Assembly: GCF_021216675.1 (NCBI RefSeq)
Contig: NZ_CP086120.1
Coordinates: 868,001-932,000, forward strand
Source of the DNA: Streptomyces gobiensis
GTDB taxonomy: Bacteria; Actinomycetota; Actinomycetes; Streptomycetales; Streptomycetaceae
DNA: 64,000 nucleotides
Reading direction: 5' to 3'
Both the position numbers and the translations under genes were made by a program. Below the pieces are notes generated by a model that searched no databases, was not told the DNA's origin, and was given only the letters and a program-made list of their open reading frames with translations. This document shows positions 17,575 to 26,389 of the stretch, in pieces (position 1 is the stretch's first letter; every line of letters starts with the position of its first letter).

Positions 17575-19827
17575 TTACAGCAGGGACTCGATGGTGATGG
17601 GGAGTTGGCGGATGCGACGCCCCGTAGCGTGATGCACCGCGTTGGCGATGGCCGCGGCCGCCCCGGCCTGGCCGATCTCGCCGACGCCCTTGACACCCAG
17701 CGGGTTGACCACCGAGTCCGTCACCTCGACCAGCTCCACCTCCACCTCGGGGGCGTCGGCGTTGACCGGGACGAGGTATTCACCCAGGCTGGCATTGGCC
17801 CAGCGGCCGGTCCTGGCCTCCATCACGCTGGCTTCCAGCAGGGCCTGGCTGAGCCCCCAGAGCATCCCGCCCATCAGCTGGCTACGGGCGGTCTTGGCGT
17901 TGAGCACCCGGCCGGGCGCGAAGGCGCCGGTCATCCGGCGCACCCGGACAAGTCCGAGGCCGGGGTCGACGGCGACCTCGGCGAACTGGGCGCCGAAGGT
18001 GAGCATCCCGTACGGGGCGTCCCGGCCCGGCGGGCTCCAGGCGCCGGAGGCCTCCGCGTCGGGCTGGAAGTTGCGCCGCAACATCTCCGCGTAGCTCTCA
18101 CCGCTGTCCGGACGGTCCCGCAGCACCATACGGCCGCCCCGCAGGATCACCGCATCCGGGGCGGCGCCGTGCAGCGGCGAGCCGGGGTCGGCGAGGGCCT
18201 GGGCGATCAGCTGGTCGCGCAGGGCGATCGCGGCGGAGTGCACAGCGGCGCTGATCATGCCGGCACCGGAGGAGCCAACGGCCGCCGCGACATTGGGCAG
18301 ATCGGTGTCGCCGCCCTCAAAGCGCACCTGCTCCACGGGCAGTCCCAGTGCCTCGGCGGCGACCTGGGTCATGGCGGTGGTCACACCGGTGCCGAAGTCG
18401 GAGACGGCAGCCTGGACAACGGCCGTACCGTCGGCGTAGACCCGGGCGCGGGCCCGCTGTGGATTGCTGGGCGGGTAGACGGGATAGGCGCTGGCGGCCA
18501 TGCCGAGCCCGATCATCCAATTGCCGTCCCGTACGGGCGGATGGGCGCGCCGCTCCCAGCCGAAGCGTTCGGCCCCGCGCTGGTAGCACTCCTTGAGGCC
18601 ATGGCTGGACCAGGGGTTGCCGGTGCTGGGATCGACCTCGGCGAAGTTGCGTAGCCGCAGATCCAGCGGGTCACGGCTGAGCCGTTCGGCGAGTTCGTCC
18701 ATGGCGCACTCCAGGGCGAACAGACCGGTGGCCTCGCCCGGGCAGCGCATAAAGGTCGGCGTCATCGTGTTGGCGCGGATCAGCCGGTAGACGCCCTCGT
18801 AGTTGTCGCAGGCGTACATCCGTTCGGCAACGCCGAGGGAGGGCTCGGCCCAGTGGTCGAAGTGCGAGGTGGGCGAGAGCTTGTGGTGACGCAGCGCGGT
18901 GAGCCGTCCATCGTGGTCCGCGCCCAGCGTGATCTGCTGCTCCTGCTCCTCCCGGTGACCGCAGGAGGTGAACATCTGCTCCCGGGTGAGGGCGAGCCGC
19001 ACCGGCCGTCCGACGTGCCGGGCGGCGAGCGCGGCCAGCGCCGAGTGGTGCCAGACCATGGCCTTGCCGCCGAAGCTGCCGCCGACGTAGTGGCCGATGA
19101 CCCGGATCTTGGAGTGCGGGATGCCGAGCAGCGCGGCGACGGTGTGCTGGGTGGCGGTCACGCCCTGGGTCGCGTCATGCAGGGTGAGCTGGTCGCCGTC
19201 CCACTGCGCGGTGGTGGCCGAGGTCTCGATGGCGTTGTGGTGATTGGCGGCGAAGGTGTACGTGGCCTCCAGCTGGATCTCGGCCTTCTCCAGACCGGCC
19301 CGTACATCGCCGCGCTCGACACGCCCCGGAACAAAGCCCCCGAAGATGGCTTCGGGCTCGTACGCCTGGTCGCGTGCCTGGTCCAGCACGGTGACCGACT
19401 CCGACTCCGCGTAGCTGATCTTGACCAGGTGTGCCGCGTACAGGGCGCGTTCATAGGTGTCGGCGATGACGACGGCGACATGCTGCCCCGCGTAGTGCAC
19501 GGTGTCGTCCTGCATCGGGAAGAACGTCTCGCCGGGCGCGGCGGCTCCCGCGAGGGACGGTACGAGCGGGGGCTGGGCCGCGATCTTGGGCAGGTTCGCA
19601 TGGGTGAGTACGGCCAGGACACCGTCGGCCGCCTCGGCCTCCCCGGTGTCGATGGTGGTGATCCGGCCGCTGGGCACCCGGGCGCCGACCAGCACGGCAT
19701 GGGTGAGGCCCGGCAGGGCGGTCTCGGCGGTGTAGCGGGCGCCGCCGGTGACCTTGGGGCGGCCGTCGACCCGGTCCAGCGGCTGGCCGATCGCCGTGTC
19801 CGCGGTGTAGTCCGTGACGGTGCTCAT
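17575..19827 (-). CDS. Aldehyde oxidoreductase, molybdenum-binding subunit (PaoC/XdhA-type)
   Basis: About 750 aa from ATG 19827. Large subunit of a xanthine oxidase-family molybdo-flavoenzyme that binds molybdopterin cytosine dinucleotide. It begins with IGQPLDRVDGRPKVTGGARY as in this family; further conserved stretches are YVGGSFGGKAMVWHHSALAA, MRCPGEATGLFALE and, at the C-terminus, GVKGVGEIGQAGAAAAIANA (containing the catalytic Glu in GVGE). Gene order 2Fe2S-FAD-Mo equals E. coli paoABC. The start overlaps the FAD-subunit stop in ATGA. Substrate is probably an aldehyde; a purine substrate is less likely given the PaoB-like 4Fe-4S motif next door. Confidence 0.9.
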   Translation of the reverse strand: MSTVTDYTADTAIGQPLDRVDGRPKVTGGARYTAETALPGLTHAVLVGARVPSGRITTIDTGEAEAADGVLAVLTHANLPKIAAQPPLVPSLAGAAAPGETFFPMQDDTVHYAGQHVAVVIADTYERALYAAHLVKISYAESESVTVLDQARDQAYEPEAIFGGFVPGRVERGDVRAGLEKAEIQLEATYTFAANHHNAIETSATTAQWDGDQLTLHDATQGVTATQHTVAALLGIPHSKIRVIGHYVGGSFGGKAMVWHHSALAALAARHVGRPVRLALTREQMFTSCGHREEQEQQITLGADHDGRLTALRHHKLSPTSHFDHWAEPSLGVAERMYACDNYEGVYRLIRANTMTPTFMRCPGEATGLFALECAMDELAERLSRDPLDLRLRNFAEVDPSTGNPWSSHGLKECYQRGAERFGWERRAHPPVRDGNWMIGLGMAASAYPVYPPSNPQRARARVYADGTAVVQAAVSDFGTGVTTAMTQVAAEALGLPVEQVRFEGGDTDLPNVAAAVGSSGAGMISAAVHSAAIALRDQLIAQALADPGSPLHGAAPDAVILRGGRMVLRDRPDSGESYAEMLRRNFQPDAEASGAWSPPGRDAPYGMLTFGAQFAEVAVDPGLGLVRVRRMTGAFAPGRVLNAKTARSQLMGGMLWGLSQALLEASVMEARTGRWANASLGEYLVPVNADAPEVEVELVEVTDSVVNPLGVKGVGEIGQAGAAAAIANAVHHATGRRIRQLPITIESLL

Positions 19828-20819
19828 GCCGGGCTCCCGGGCTGGGTGAGGGTCTCCAGGGCGCGGACGATCGCCCGCTGGGCGAGTTCGACCTTGAAGG
19901 CGTTCATCGCGGTGGTACGGGCCGGCGCCAGCTCCTCGCGGGCGGCCCGGGCGTAGTTCTCCCGCTGGGCGGCGGCGCCCAGCAGGAGCCGTTCGGCACG
20001 GCGGGCCCGCCACGGCTTGGTGGCGACGCCGCCGAGCGCAAGCCGTACACCGCTGACAGCGCCCCGGTCCACGCTCAGCGCGGCGGCGACGGACACCAGG
20101 GCGAACTCGTAGGACGCCCGGTCGCGGATCTTCAGATAGAGCGAGGTACGCGCCAGCGGGGTGCCCGGCACCTCGATGGAGGTGACCAGCTCACCGTGGC
20201 CCAGTGGATGTTCCCGGTGCGGGGAGTCGTCGGGCAGCCGGAAGAAGCTGTCGAAGTCATACACCCGCTCGCCATCCGTGGACTGGGTGTGGACGCGGGC
20301 GTCCAGGGCCATCAGGGGGACAGCGACATCCGAGGGGTGGGTGGCGATGCAGTGGTCACTGGTGCCCAGCACCGCATGGGTGCGGTTGACGCCCTCCAGC
20401 GCGCTGCAACCGCTTCCCGGGTCGCGCTTGTTGCAGGGTGATTCGGCGTCCCGGTAGTAGCCGCAGCGCACCCGCTGCATGAGGTTGCCCCCCATAGAGG
20501 CCATCTGGCGCAGTTGCGCCGAACCCCCCAGCTCCAGGGCCTGGGCGACCATCGGAAACCGTTCCCGCACCATGCCCGACTTGGCGACGTCACTCATCCG
20601 GGCCAGCGCCCCGATGCGTACTCCGTCGTGCGGCAGCTCCTCAATCGCGGTGAGCGGCAGATCGTTGATGTCGACAAGCCGTCGTGGGGAGAGCACGTTC
20701 TGCCGCAGCAGATCCACCTCGGTGGTGCCACCGGCCAGAAAGTCGCTCAGCGGGTCGGCGGTGACGGTCTGGACCGCGCCGGACACATCGGCGGCACGGG
20801 AGTAGCTGACTGGTCGCAT
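19824..20819 (-). CDS. Aldehyde oxidoreductase, FAD subunit with extra 4Fe-4S motif (PaoB-type)
   Basis: 331 aa from ATG 20819. FAD-binding segments are FLAGGTTEVDLLR and the MGGNLMQRVRCGYY region. An inserted cysteine-rich stretch (CGYYRD, PCNKRDPGSGCSALEG) matches the 4Fe-4S-binding loop known from PaoB/YagS-like subunits and absent from ordinary xanthine dehydrogenase FAD subunits. CO-dehydrogenase-type C-terminal domain follows. Four-base ATGA overlap with the Mo subunit gene and 14-base gap from the 2Fe-2S gene indicate a tight operon. Confidence 0.9.
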   Translation of the reverse strand: MRPVSYSRAADVSGAVQTVTADPLSDFLAGGTTEVDLLRQNVLSPRRLVDINDLPLTAIEELPHDGVRIGALARMSDVAKSGMVRERFPMVAQALELGGSAQLRQMASMGGNLMQRVRCGYYRDAESPCNKRDPGSGCSALEGVNRTHAVLGTSDHCIATHPSDVAVPLMALDARVHTQSTDGERVYDFDSFFRLPDDSPHREHPLGHGELVTSIEVPGTPLARTSLYLKIRDRASYEFALVSVAAALSVDRGAVSGVRLALGGVATKPWRARRAERLLLGAAAQRENYARAAREELAPARTTAMNAFKVELAQRAIVRALETLTQPGSPA

Positions 20820-20833
20820 GCGAAAAGTGCTCC

Positions 20834-21364
20834 TCAGGCCCGGTCGCGGGCCGCGCGAATGGCCGCCCTGATATTCGGATACGCGGCGCAGCGGCAGATG
20901 TTGCCGCTCATCCCCTCCTTGATCTGGGCATCGTCGACGGCGTGCCCCTCCTTCACCAGCGCGACCGCCGACATGATCTGGCCCGGGGTGCAGTAGCCGC
21001 ACTGGAAGGCGTCATGAGTGATGAACTCCTGCTGCATGGGATGCAGTTCGTCGCCGTCGGCCAGCCCCTCGACCGTGGTGATCTCCCGGCCTTCACAGCT
21101 GATGGCGAGGGTGAGACACCCCAGGACCCGTCGGTCATCGACCCATACCGTGCAGGCGCCGCAGGTGCCCTGGTCACACCCCCGCTTGGCGCCGGTGAGG
21201 TAGAGGTGCTCCCGTAGCGCCTGCAGCAGGCTCACCCGTGGCTCGATCTCCACGACCTGCTCGACGCCGTTCACCGACAGGGCGACCTTGACCGGCCCGG
21301 GGCCGCGTTCCGGCAGCCCGCCGGTGCTCACCACCCTGTCTGTTTCCGTCGTATGGGCAGCCAC
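20834..21364 (-). CDS. Aldehyde oxidoreductase, 2Fe-2S subunit (PaoA-type)
   Basis: 176 aa. First cluster motif is GCDQGTCGACTVWV plus the downstream Cys in VLGCL; second cluster motifs are QCGYCTPGQI and GNICRCAAYP. This is the standard two-cluster small subunit of the xanthine oxidase family. First gene of the three-gene operon, with the promoter expected in the 117-bp gap to the divergent gene at 21482. No Tat signal is evident, unlike periplasmic E. coli PaoA, so the enzyme is probably cytosolic. No PaoD/XdhC maturation factor is encoded nearby. Confidence 0.92.
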   Translation of the reverse strand: MAAHTTETDRVVSTGGLPERGPGPVKVALSVNGVEQVVEIEPRVSLLQALREHLYLTGAKRGCDQGTCGACTVWVDDRRVLGCLTLAISCEGREITTVEGLADGDELHPMQQEFITHDAFQCGYCTPGQIMSAVALVKEGHAVDDAQIKEGMSGNICRCAAYPNIRAAIRAARDRA

Positions 21365-21481
21365 CAGTCCCGCACCTCCAGAGGTTCCGTAGCCACTCCA
21401 GCCATTCCCTGTATGGCAGAAATGAGCGCAAAGGGCACACTAGCCGCATACGCCCCTATTCGCACTTAGGCTGGAGACAGC

Positions 21482-22042
21482 GTGAGCGCCCCCCGAACAG
21501 CCGACGATGACCAGGTCAGTGCCGTCTTCACCTGGAACGTCGAGCCCGGCAAGGACGCCGAGTTCGAGCGGTGGGCCCATGGCATCCATCGGGCGGCAGC
21601 GGCCTTCCCCGGCCAGCAGGGCGTCACGTGGCTACGGCCGGACAACGGCTCCCGTCGCTACCACGCCGTCGTACGCTTCCGGGATACCGAGAGCCTGGAG
21701 CGCTGGATGGAGTCCCCGGAGCGGGCGGACTGGCTCCACAGGCTCCAGGGGATCGCCACAGCGGCTCACCCCCACCTCACCACCACCGGCATGGAGTCCT
21801 GGTTCACCGTGCCCGGCGGGGTCGCGCACCCACCGGCCCGCTGGAAGATGGTGCTGGTCACGGTCCTCGGCGTCTACCCGTTCGTGCTCGCCTACACCGG
21901 GCTGGTCACTCCCCTGCTGCCCGGCTGGCCGCTGGCGCTCAAGGCGGCGCTGCTGCCGCTGTTCCTCTCGCCGATGCTCACCTATGTCGTGATGCCCTGG
22001 CTCAGCCGGGCGTTCCGGCGCTGGCTGTACCCGAACGACTGA
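21482..22042 (+). CDS. ABM-type monooxygenase-like domain with two-helix membrane anchor
   Basis: 186 aa, GTG start. Residues 12-105 form a dimeric alpha-beta barrel (antibiotic biosynthesis monooxygenase superfamily): VSAVFTWNVEPGKDAEFERW, then RYHAVVRFRDTESLERWMES. The C-terminal 70 residues hold two hydrophobic segments (MVLVTVLGVYPFVLAYTGL and the LALKAALLPLFLSPM stretch). This architecture is common in actinobacteria and of unknown function; heme or quinone chemistry has been shown only for other ABM proteins. Divergent from the molybdoenzyme operon. Confidence 0.82.
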   Translation: MSAPRTADDDQVSAVFTWNVEPGKDAEFERWAHGIHRAAAAFPGQQGVTWLRPDNGSRRYHAVVRFRDTESLERWMESPERADWLHRLQGIATAAHPHLTTTGMESWFTVPGGVAHPPARWKMVLVTVLGVYPFVLAYTGLVTPLLPGWPLALKAALLPLFLSPMLTYVVMPWLSRAFRRWLYPND

Positions 22043-22094
22043 ACGACTGAACGGGCGCCCGGCGGTCCGTCGCCCGACCGTGCCGGTGGCCCAT

Positions 22095-22147
22095 GCGTGC
22101 GCGTGCGCGTGCGCGTTTGCGTGCCCGTGCCCGTGCCCGTGCCCGTG
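22095..22147 (+). repeat. Hexanucleotide tandem repeat (GCGTGC / GCCCGT)
   Basis: GCGTGC-type units (22095-22118) pass into about four GCCCGT units (22122-22147) in the gap upstream of the ferric-reductase-like gene. In frame they would read as Arg-Val then Pro-Val dipeptides, but the better start codon lies further downstream, so the tract is probably untranslated. Copy-number change by slippage is possible. Confidence 0.8.
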
Positions 22148-22210
22148 GCTGAAACGTCCGCGGCTCAGCCGCGTATCAGTGGAGGAGGTCCGCGAAGAAG
22201 GGCGAAGCCG

Positions 22211-23611
22211 TTGACCAGCTCCACCGCCTTCACCATCCAGAACAGCGGCCGCGCCGCCCGCCGTTACGCGGAGCAGCGGATGCGTCCGCGCCGCTCCCCC
22301 ACGGCTCCTCTGCTCCTGCTCATCTGGGCCGGAGCCGCCGCCGTGCTCTGGCTGTGGTGGTACAACACCCCCGCGGTCGTACGGACCGCCGACTGGTACA
22401 TCGGCGCGGGGCGGATCACCGGCCTGCTGGCGGGCTACGGAGCCGCGGTGGTGATCGCGCTGATGGCCCGGGTGCCCGCCCTGGAACGGCGGGTGGGCTC
22501 CGACCGGGTGGCCCGCTGGCACGCCATGGCGGGCCGCTACACGGTGTTCCTCATCCTGGCCCACATCGGCCTGATCGTATGGGGGTACGCGGCACTGTCC
22601 GGCACGGACGTCCTGACACAGTCCGTCACCATCGTCTCCGACTACCCCCACCTGATCGAGGCGACGATCGGCACGGCGCTGCTGCTGCTCATCGCGGCCT
22701 TCTCCGCGGGCGCCATCCGCCGCCGGATGCGCTACGAGATCTGGTACTACCTGCATCTGCTGACCTACGCGGCCGTCTTTCTCGCCTTCTGGCACCAGCT
22801 CTCCACCGGCGCCGAGTTCACCGCCGTCCCGGCTGCCCGTACCGCCTGGTACGGGCTGTACGGCACGGTGACCGCCCTGGTGCTGTGGTACCGGATCCTT
22901 GCCCCCATCCGGCTCAACCTGCGGCACCGGCTGCGGGTGGAGTCGACCACCGAGGAGGCCCCCGGCGTCGTATCGGTGATCATGCGCGGGCGGCGGCTGG
23001 ACAAGCTGGGTGCGGAGGCCGGTCAGTTCTTCCGCTGGCGGTTCCTCACCGAGAAGCTCCGCTGGACCGCGAGCCCTTACTCCCTGTCAGCCACACCGCG
23101 GGGCAATCTGCTCCGTATCACCGTCAAGGCGGCCGGTGACCACAGCGCGGCGGTGGCGGATCTCCAGCCGGGCACCCGGGTCTGGGCCGAGGGTCCGTAC
23201 GGGGCACTCACCGCGGCCCGCCGCCGCCCCGGCCGCCGTACCGGCAAGGTCCTGCTGCTGGCGGGCGGAGCCGGGATCACCCCGATGCGTGCGCTCTTCG
23301 AGACGATCCCGGCCCGGCCCGGCGATCTGACGCTGCTCTACCGGGCGCGCCGGTGGGAAGACCTGGCGCTGTGGAGCGAGTTGCGGGCCATCGCCCAGTC
23401 ACGGCAGGCACGTCTGGTGTACGCGGTCAACGGGCCCGATGGCGCCCGACCCGAGATCAGCGCCGAGAGCCTGAGCCGCGTCCTCCCGGACATCGCCGAG
23501 CACGATGTGTACATCTGCGGCCCGCCCGGCCTGACCGAGGAGTCATACGACGCGCTGCGCGAGGCCGGGGTCCCGGCCTCCCGTATCCACCACGAATCCT
23601 TCGAGCTGTGA
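22211..23611 (+). CDS. Ferric-reductase-like transmembrane oxidoreductase
   Basis: 466 aa if it starts at TTG 22211. This start is preferred because codons after it show GC-rich third positions while those before do not, and AGAAGG lies upstream; ATG 22280 is an alternative. N-terminal ferric-reductase-like domain of about six helices (ARWHAMAGRYTVFLILAHIG carries probable heme-ligand His; another is in YYLHLLTYAAVFLAFWHQL). A ferredoxin-reductase-type FAD/NAD(P) domain follows: SPYSLSATP (FAD), LLAGGAGITPMRALFE (NADP) and the terminal DVYICGPPGL. First gene of a set with an FMN-binding protein and ApbE, suggesting it sends electrons across the membrane to a flavinylated partner. Confidence 0.87.
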   Translation: MTSSTAFTIQNSGRAARRYAEQRMRPRRSPTAPLLLLIWAGAAAVLWLWWYNTPAVVRTADWYIGAGRITGLLAGYGAAVVIALMARVPALERRVGSDRVARWHAMAGRYTVFLILAHIGLIVWGYAALSGTDVLTQSVTIVSDYPHLIEATIGTALLLLIAAFSAGAIRRRMRYEIWYYLHLLTYAAVFLAFWHQLSTGAEFTAVPAARTAWYGLYGTVTALVLWYRILAPIRLNLRHRLRVESTTEEAPGVVSVIMRGRRLDKLGAEAGQFFRWRFLTEKLRWTASPYSLSATPRGNLLRITVKAAGDHSAAVADLQPGTRVWAEGPYGALTAARRRPGRRTGKVLLLAGGAGITPMRALFETIPARPGDLTLLYRARRWEDLALWSELRAIAQSRQARLVYAVNGPDGARPEISAESLSRVLPDIAEHDVYICGPPGLTEESYDALREAGVPASRIHHESFEL

Positions 23612-23624
23612 GGACCTGGGGCCC

Positions 23625-24125
23625 ATGAAGAAGCATCCGATCCGCCATATCCTGCTGAGCACCGCGGCCACCGTCTCCGGCGTCCTCCTGCTGCTCGCGC
23701 TCAAGTCGAACGCACCACTGGCACCGTCCGCACCACTGGCACCGTCGGCGGAAGCGGCCGGACCCGCCAGCCCCGCCGCACCGGCGGCGACAGCGGCTCC
23801 CGGCCAGCCGCCCGTACCAGCCACTCCGCCAGCCCAGCCACCGGACACTGGCCGGACCCTCACCGGGAACACCGTGCGGACCCAGTTCGGACCGGTACAG
23901 GTGCAGATCACCGTCTCCGGAGGGCGCGTCACCGCCGCTTCCGCACGGCAGTCCCCATCCTCCTCCCCGCGGTCCCAGCAGCTGTCATCGAGCGCGGTAC
24001 CGCAGTTGAGCCAATGGGCGGTTGAGGCGCAGAGCGCCGACATCGACACCGTCTCCGGGGCCACCTTCACCAGCGAGGGCTACCGCGACTCGCTGCAGAG
24101 CGCCCTGGACCAGGCCGGTGTCTGA
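23625..24125 (+). CDS. Secreted/anchored FMN-binding domain protein
   Basis: 166 aa. N-terminal membrane segment (HILLSTAATVSGVLLLLAL), a Pro/Ala-rich extracytoplasmic linker, and a C-terminal FMN_bind domain (about residues 90-165: TVRTQFGPVQVQITVSGGRV). The flavinylation motif DTVSGATFTS is intact, with Thr147 the expected covalent FMN attachment site (S-G-A-T). It lies 13 bases after the reductase and overlaps the ApbE gene by eight bases, so the modifying enzyme and acceptor are co-expressed. Confidence 0.9.
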   Translation: MKKHPIRHILLSTAATVSGVLLLLALKSNAPLAPSAPLAPSAEAAGPASPAAPAATAAPGQPPVPATPPAQPPDTGRTLTGNTVRTQFGPVQVQITVSGGRVTAASARQSPSSSPRSQQLSSSAVPQLSQWAVEAQSADIDTVSGATFTSEGYRDSLQSALDQAGV

Positions 24126-24915
24126 ACCACGGATCCGCCATGCCGAGCAGGCGATGGGCACGGTGTTCTCGTTCGATGTACAGGGCACGGAACCCCTGGT
24201 GGCGCGGGCAGCGGTCAGGGAAGCGGTGCACTGGCTGCACCGGGTCGACCGGTTGTTCTCCACGTACCGGCCGCAGAGCCAGCTGAGCAGGCTGGCGCGC
24301 GGTGAAGTGGCCAGCACGGAGTGCGACCCCCTCATCCCCGAGGTGCTGCGACTCTGTGCGGACGCCGAGGCACGCAGCGGCGGCTGGTTCAGCGCCCGGT
24401 ACGCGGGCCGCCTCGACCCCACCGGGCTGGTCAAGGGATGGGCGGTGGAACGGGCCGCCCAGCTGCTCGCCACGGCCGGCGCCACCGGCGTCTGCGTCAA
24501 CGGCGGCGGGGACATCCAGCTGCGTGGACACCCTCAGGGGCGTCCCTGGCGGGCCGGGATCAGCGACCCGCTGTGTCCAGGTCGGCTCGTGACCGTGGTG
24601 GAGGCGGCGGGCCAGCTCGCCGTGGCGACCTCCGGCTCGGCGGAGCGCGGCTGCCATGTGGTGGATCCGCACACCGGGGCGCCGGCCAAGGGCGAACTCG
24701 CCTCGGTCACCGTGCTGGCGCCCGGCCTGGCCACGGCGGACGCATGGGCCACGGCGGCCTTCGCCATGGGCTCGGCGGCCCGCGACTGGCTCACGGAGCT
24801 GCCGGAGGTGGAGGCGTTCGCCGTAAGCCCGGACGGTGACACCTGGTGGACGGCGGGCTTCGAAGAGTTCAGCGCCCCGTACCCAACGCCGGGCAACCCG
24901 CGTAGACAGCGCTGA
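24118..24915 (+). CDS. apbE: ApbE-type FAD:protein FMN transferase
   Basis: About 265 aa. Start GTG 24118 is inside the previous gene's last codons (8-base overlap). ApbE features: AMGTVFSFDV at the N-terminus, RLDPTGLVKGWAVERAA, VNGGGDIQLRG, VATSGSAERG, HVVDPHTGAPA (His and Asp of the metal site) and LATADAWATAAFAMG. It transfers FMN from FAD to Thr of an SGAT motif; the obvious substrate is the FMN-binding protein encoded directly upstream. No lipobox or signal peptide is visible with this start. Confidence 0.9.
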   Translation: MSEPRIRHAEQAMGTVFSFDVQGTEPLVARAAVREAVHWLHRVDRLFSTYRPQSQLSRLARGEVASTECDPLIPEVLRLCADAEARSGGWFSARYAGRLDPTGLVKGWAVERAAQLLATAGATGVCVNGGGDIQLRGHPQGRPWRAGISDPLCPGRLVTVVEAAGQLAVATSGSAERGCHVVDPHTGAPAKGELASVTVLAPGLATADAWATAAFAMGSAARDWLTELPEVEAFAVSPDGDTWWTAGFEEFSAPYPTPGNPRRQR

Positions 24916-25063
24916 CCAGCCCGATCAACTACTGACGGACTTAACCGTTACCGGGCGGTAAGAGCTGATATCTCCTGAGAACTACCGTTACTTCGCGGGT
25001 GGGCGCACAATGGTGGTGCGGTCAGGCTTGCGTGTCCGACGTCTCCAAAGGAGGGCGAGTCGC

Positions 25064-25501
25064 ATGGCCGACATCTCACAGAGGGGCGACCTGGCAGGTC
25101 ACCCCGACGCAATGGAAATGCGGGCCCGGTACACCCGCATGCTCAAGGGCCGGGATGTGGCGTTCGTAGACGGTCCGGTGTTCCTCATCGGTCTGTACGC
25201 CGCCGTGTCCCCCTGGGTCGTGAACTACGCGGCCGCACAGCCCGCACTCATGACACACAACCTCGTCATCGGTATCGCCATAGCCGTGATGGCCCTCGGC
25301 TTCACCATGGCTCCGGAAAGGATGAGCGGTCTGAGCTGGGCTATGTGCGCGATCGGCGTCTGGTTGGTGATTTCGACGTGGGCCGTCGGCGCCACCCCGA
25401 GCGCCGGAGTCATCTGGAACAACGTCGTCGTCGGTGCCCTTGTCTTCGTCTTGGGACTGGCGTGCGCGGCGACGGCGATGCGAGTCAACCGCGAGACGTA
25501 A
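25064..25501 (+). CDS. SPW-repeat membrane protein
   Basis: 145 aa, four hydrophobic segments. SPW family: AVSPWVVNYA in the first half and the degenerate ISTWAVGA in the second, each preceding a helix pair. Family function unknown, often stress- or sigma-factor-linked in actinobacteria. AAAGGAGGG upstream fixes ATG 25064. The preceding 150 bases hold two copies of ACCGTTAC, a possible regulatory repeat. Confidence 0.88.
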   Translation: MADISQRGDLAGHPDAMEMRARYTRMLKGRDVAFVDGPVFLIGLYAAVSPWVVNYAAAQPALMTHNLVIGIAIAVMALGFTMAPERMSGLSWAMCAIGVWLVISTWAVGATPSAGVIWNNVVVGALVFVLGLACAATAMRVNRET

Positions 25502-25523
25502 CGGCGTAAGGAGGCCATCCCGA

Positions 25524-25567
25524 GTCGCGTCGCTCCTCCCTCTCCAGCCCACGAGGAGCGACGCGAC
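25524..25567 (+). terminator. Hairpin after SPW gene
   Basis: Perfect 15-bp inverted repeat (25524-25538 and 25553-25567) with a 14-base loop. Confidence 0.85.
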
Positions 25568-25597
25568 GGTCTGTCATACACCCAGTAGGGTCCGGCT

Positions 25598-26389
25598 ATG
25601 CGCCTGAGAAAGCCGACCGCACTGGGAGCGGTGTGCGGAGTGCTCACCGCGGTGAACCTGCTCAACAACCGGTTCGCGCCACGGGCGGCCGTACCGACGT
25701 CGGTCGTGGCGTCCGCGCTGCTGATCGCGGTCGCGCGGCGGGCCGGGACCTCCTGGGACGACCTCGGGCTGAGCCGTACACGGGCCATCGGGGGCCTGCG
25801 CCACGGCGCCGTGGCGGCCGGCGGCGTCGGTCTGGCCTACGCGGCGGGAGCGGCGCTCCCGGCAACGCGTCCGCTGTTCGCCGATGAGCGGGCCGCGGAC
25901 TCGCTCCCCGGCATTCTGCGCCAGGCCCTGGTGGATGTCCCGCTCGGCACAGTGCTGCTGGAGGAAACCGCGTTCCGCGGCGTACTCCCCGCCCTGCTGC
26001 GGGACACGAACGGCCACCGGGGCGCCGAGCTGATCTCAGCCGGGCTCTTCGGGCTCTGGCACATCCTCCCCTCCGGCGACCTGCCGGAGGCCAACCCGGC
26101 GCTGGCCGGACTCACCACCGCTGGCGCCCCGCCCTCCCGGGCGAAGGCCGCGATCGGCGCCATTGTCACAACGACGATCGGCGGCGGCCTCTTCACCCTG
26201 CTACGGCGCCGCAGCGGCAGCCTCGTCGCGCCGATGGCGCTGCACACCGCGTTCAACTCATTGGGCTATCTGATGGCTTGGCAGGTCAACTCCGTGCGTA
26301 CAGACCAACGCCGGTCACGTCACCGTTGGCGGGCAGGACCTCCGGCAAGCCGCACGCCTCGAACAGCCGCAGATCAAAGAAGGCGGTGA
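25598..26389 (+). CDS. CPBP-family intramembrane metalloprotease
   Basis: 263 aa. Membrane protein with the CPBP/Abi motifs: LLEETAFRGVLPALL (EExxxR, catalytic Glu pair), FGLWHILPSG (metal His) and ALHTAFNSLGY (His-x3-Asn). Roles in the family range from CAAX processing to bacteriocin immunity. The last roughly 35 residues are Arg-rich and lie antisense to the 3' end of the sigma-factor gene, giving a 104-base convergent overlap, so the true C-terminus may have been extended by loss of an earlier stop. Confidence 0.85.
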   Translation: MRLRKPTALGAVCGVLTAVNLLNNRFAPRAAVPTSVVASALLIAVARRAGTSWDDLGLSRTRAIGGLRHGAVAAGGVGLAYAAGAALPATRPLFADERAADSLPGILRQALVDVPLGTVLLEETAFRGVLPALLRDTNGHRGAELISAGLFGLWHILPSGDLPEANPALAGLTTAGAPPSRAKAAIGAIVTTTIGGGLFTLLRRRSGSLVAPMALHTAFNSLGYLMAWQVNSVRTDQRRSRHRWRAGPPASRTPRTAADQRRR

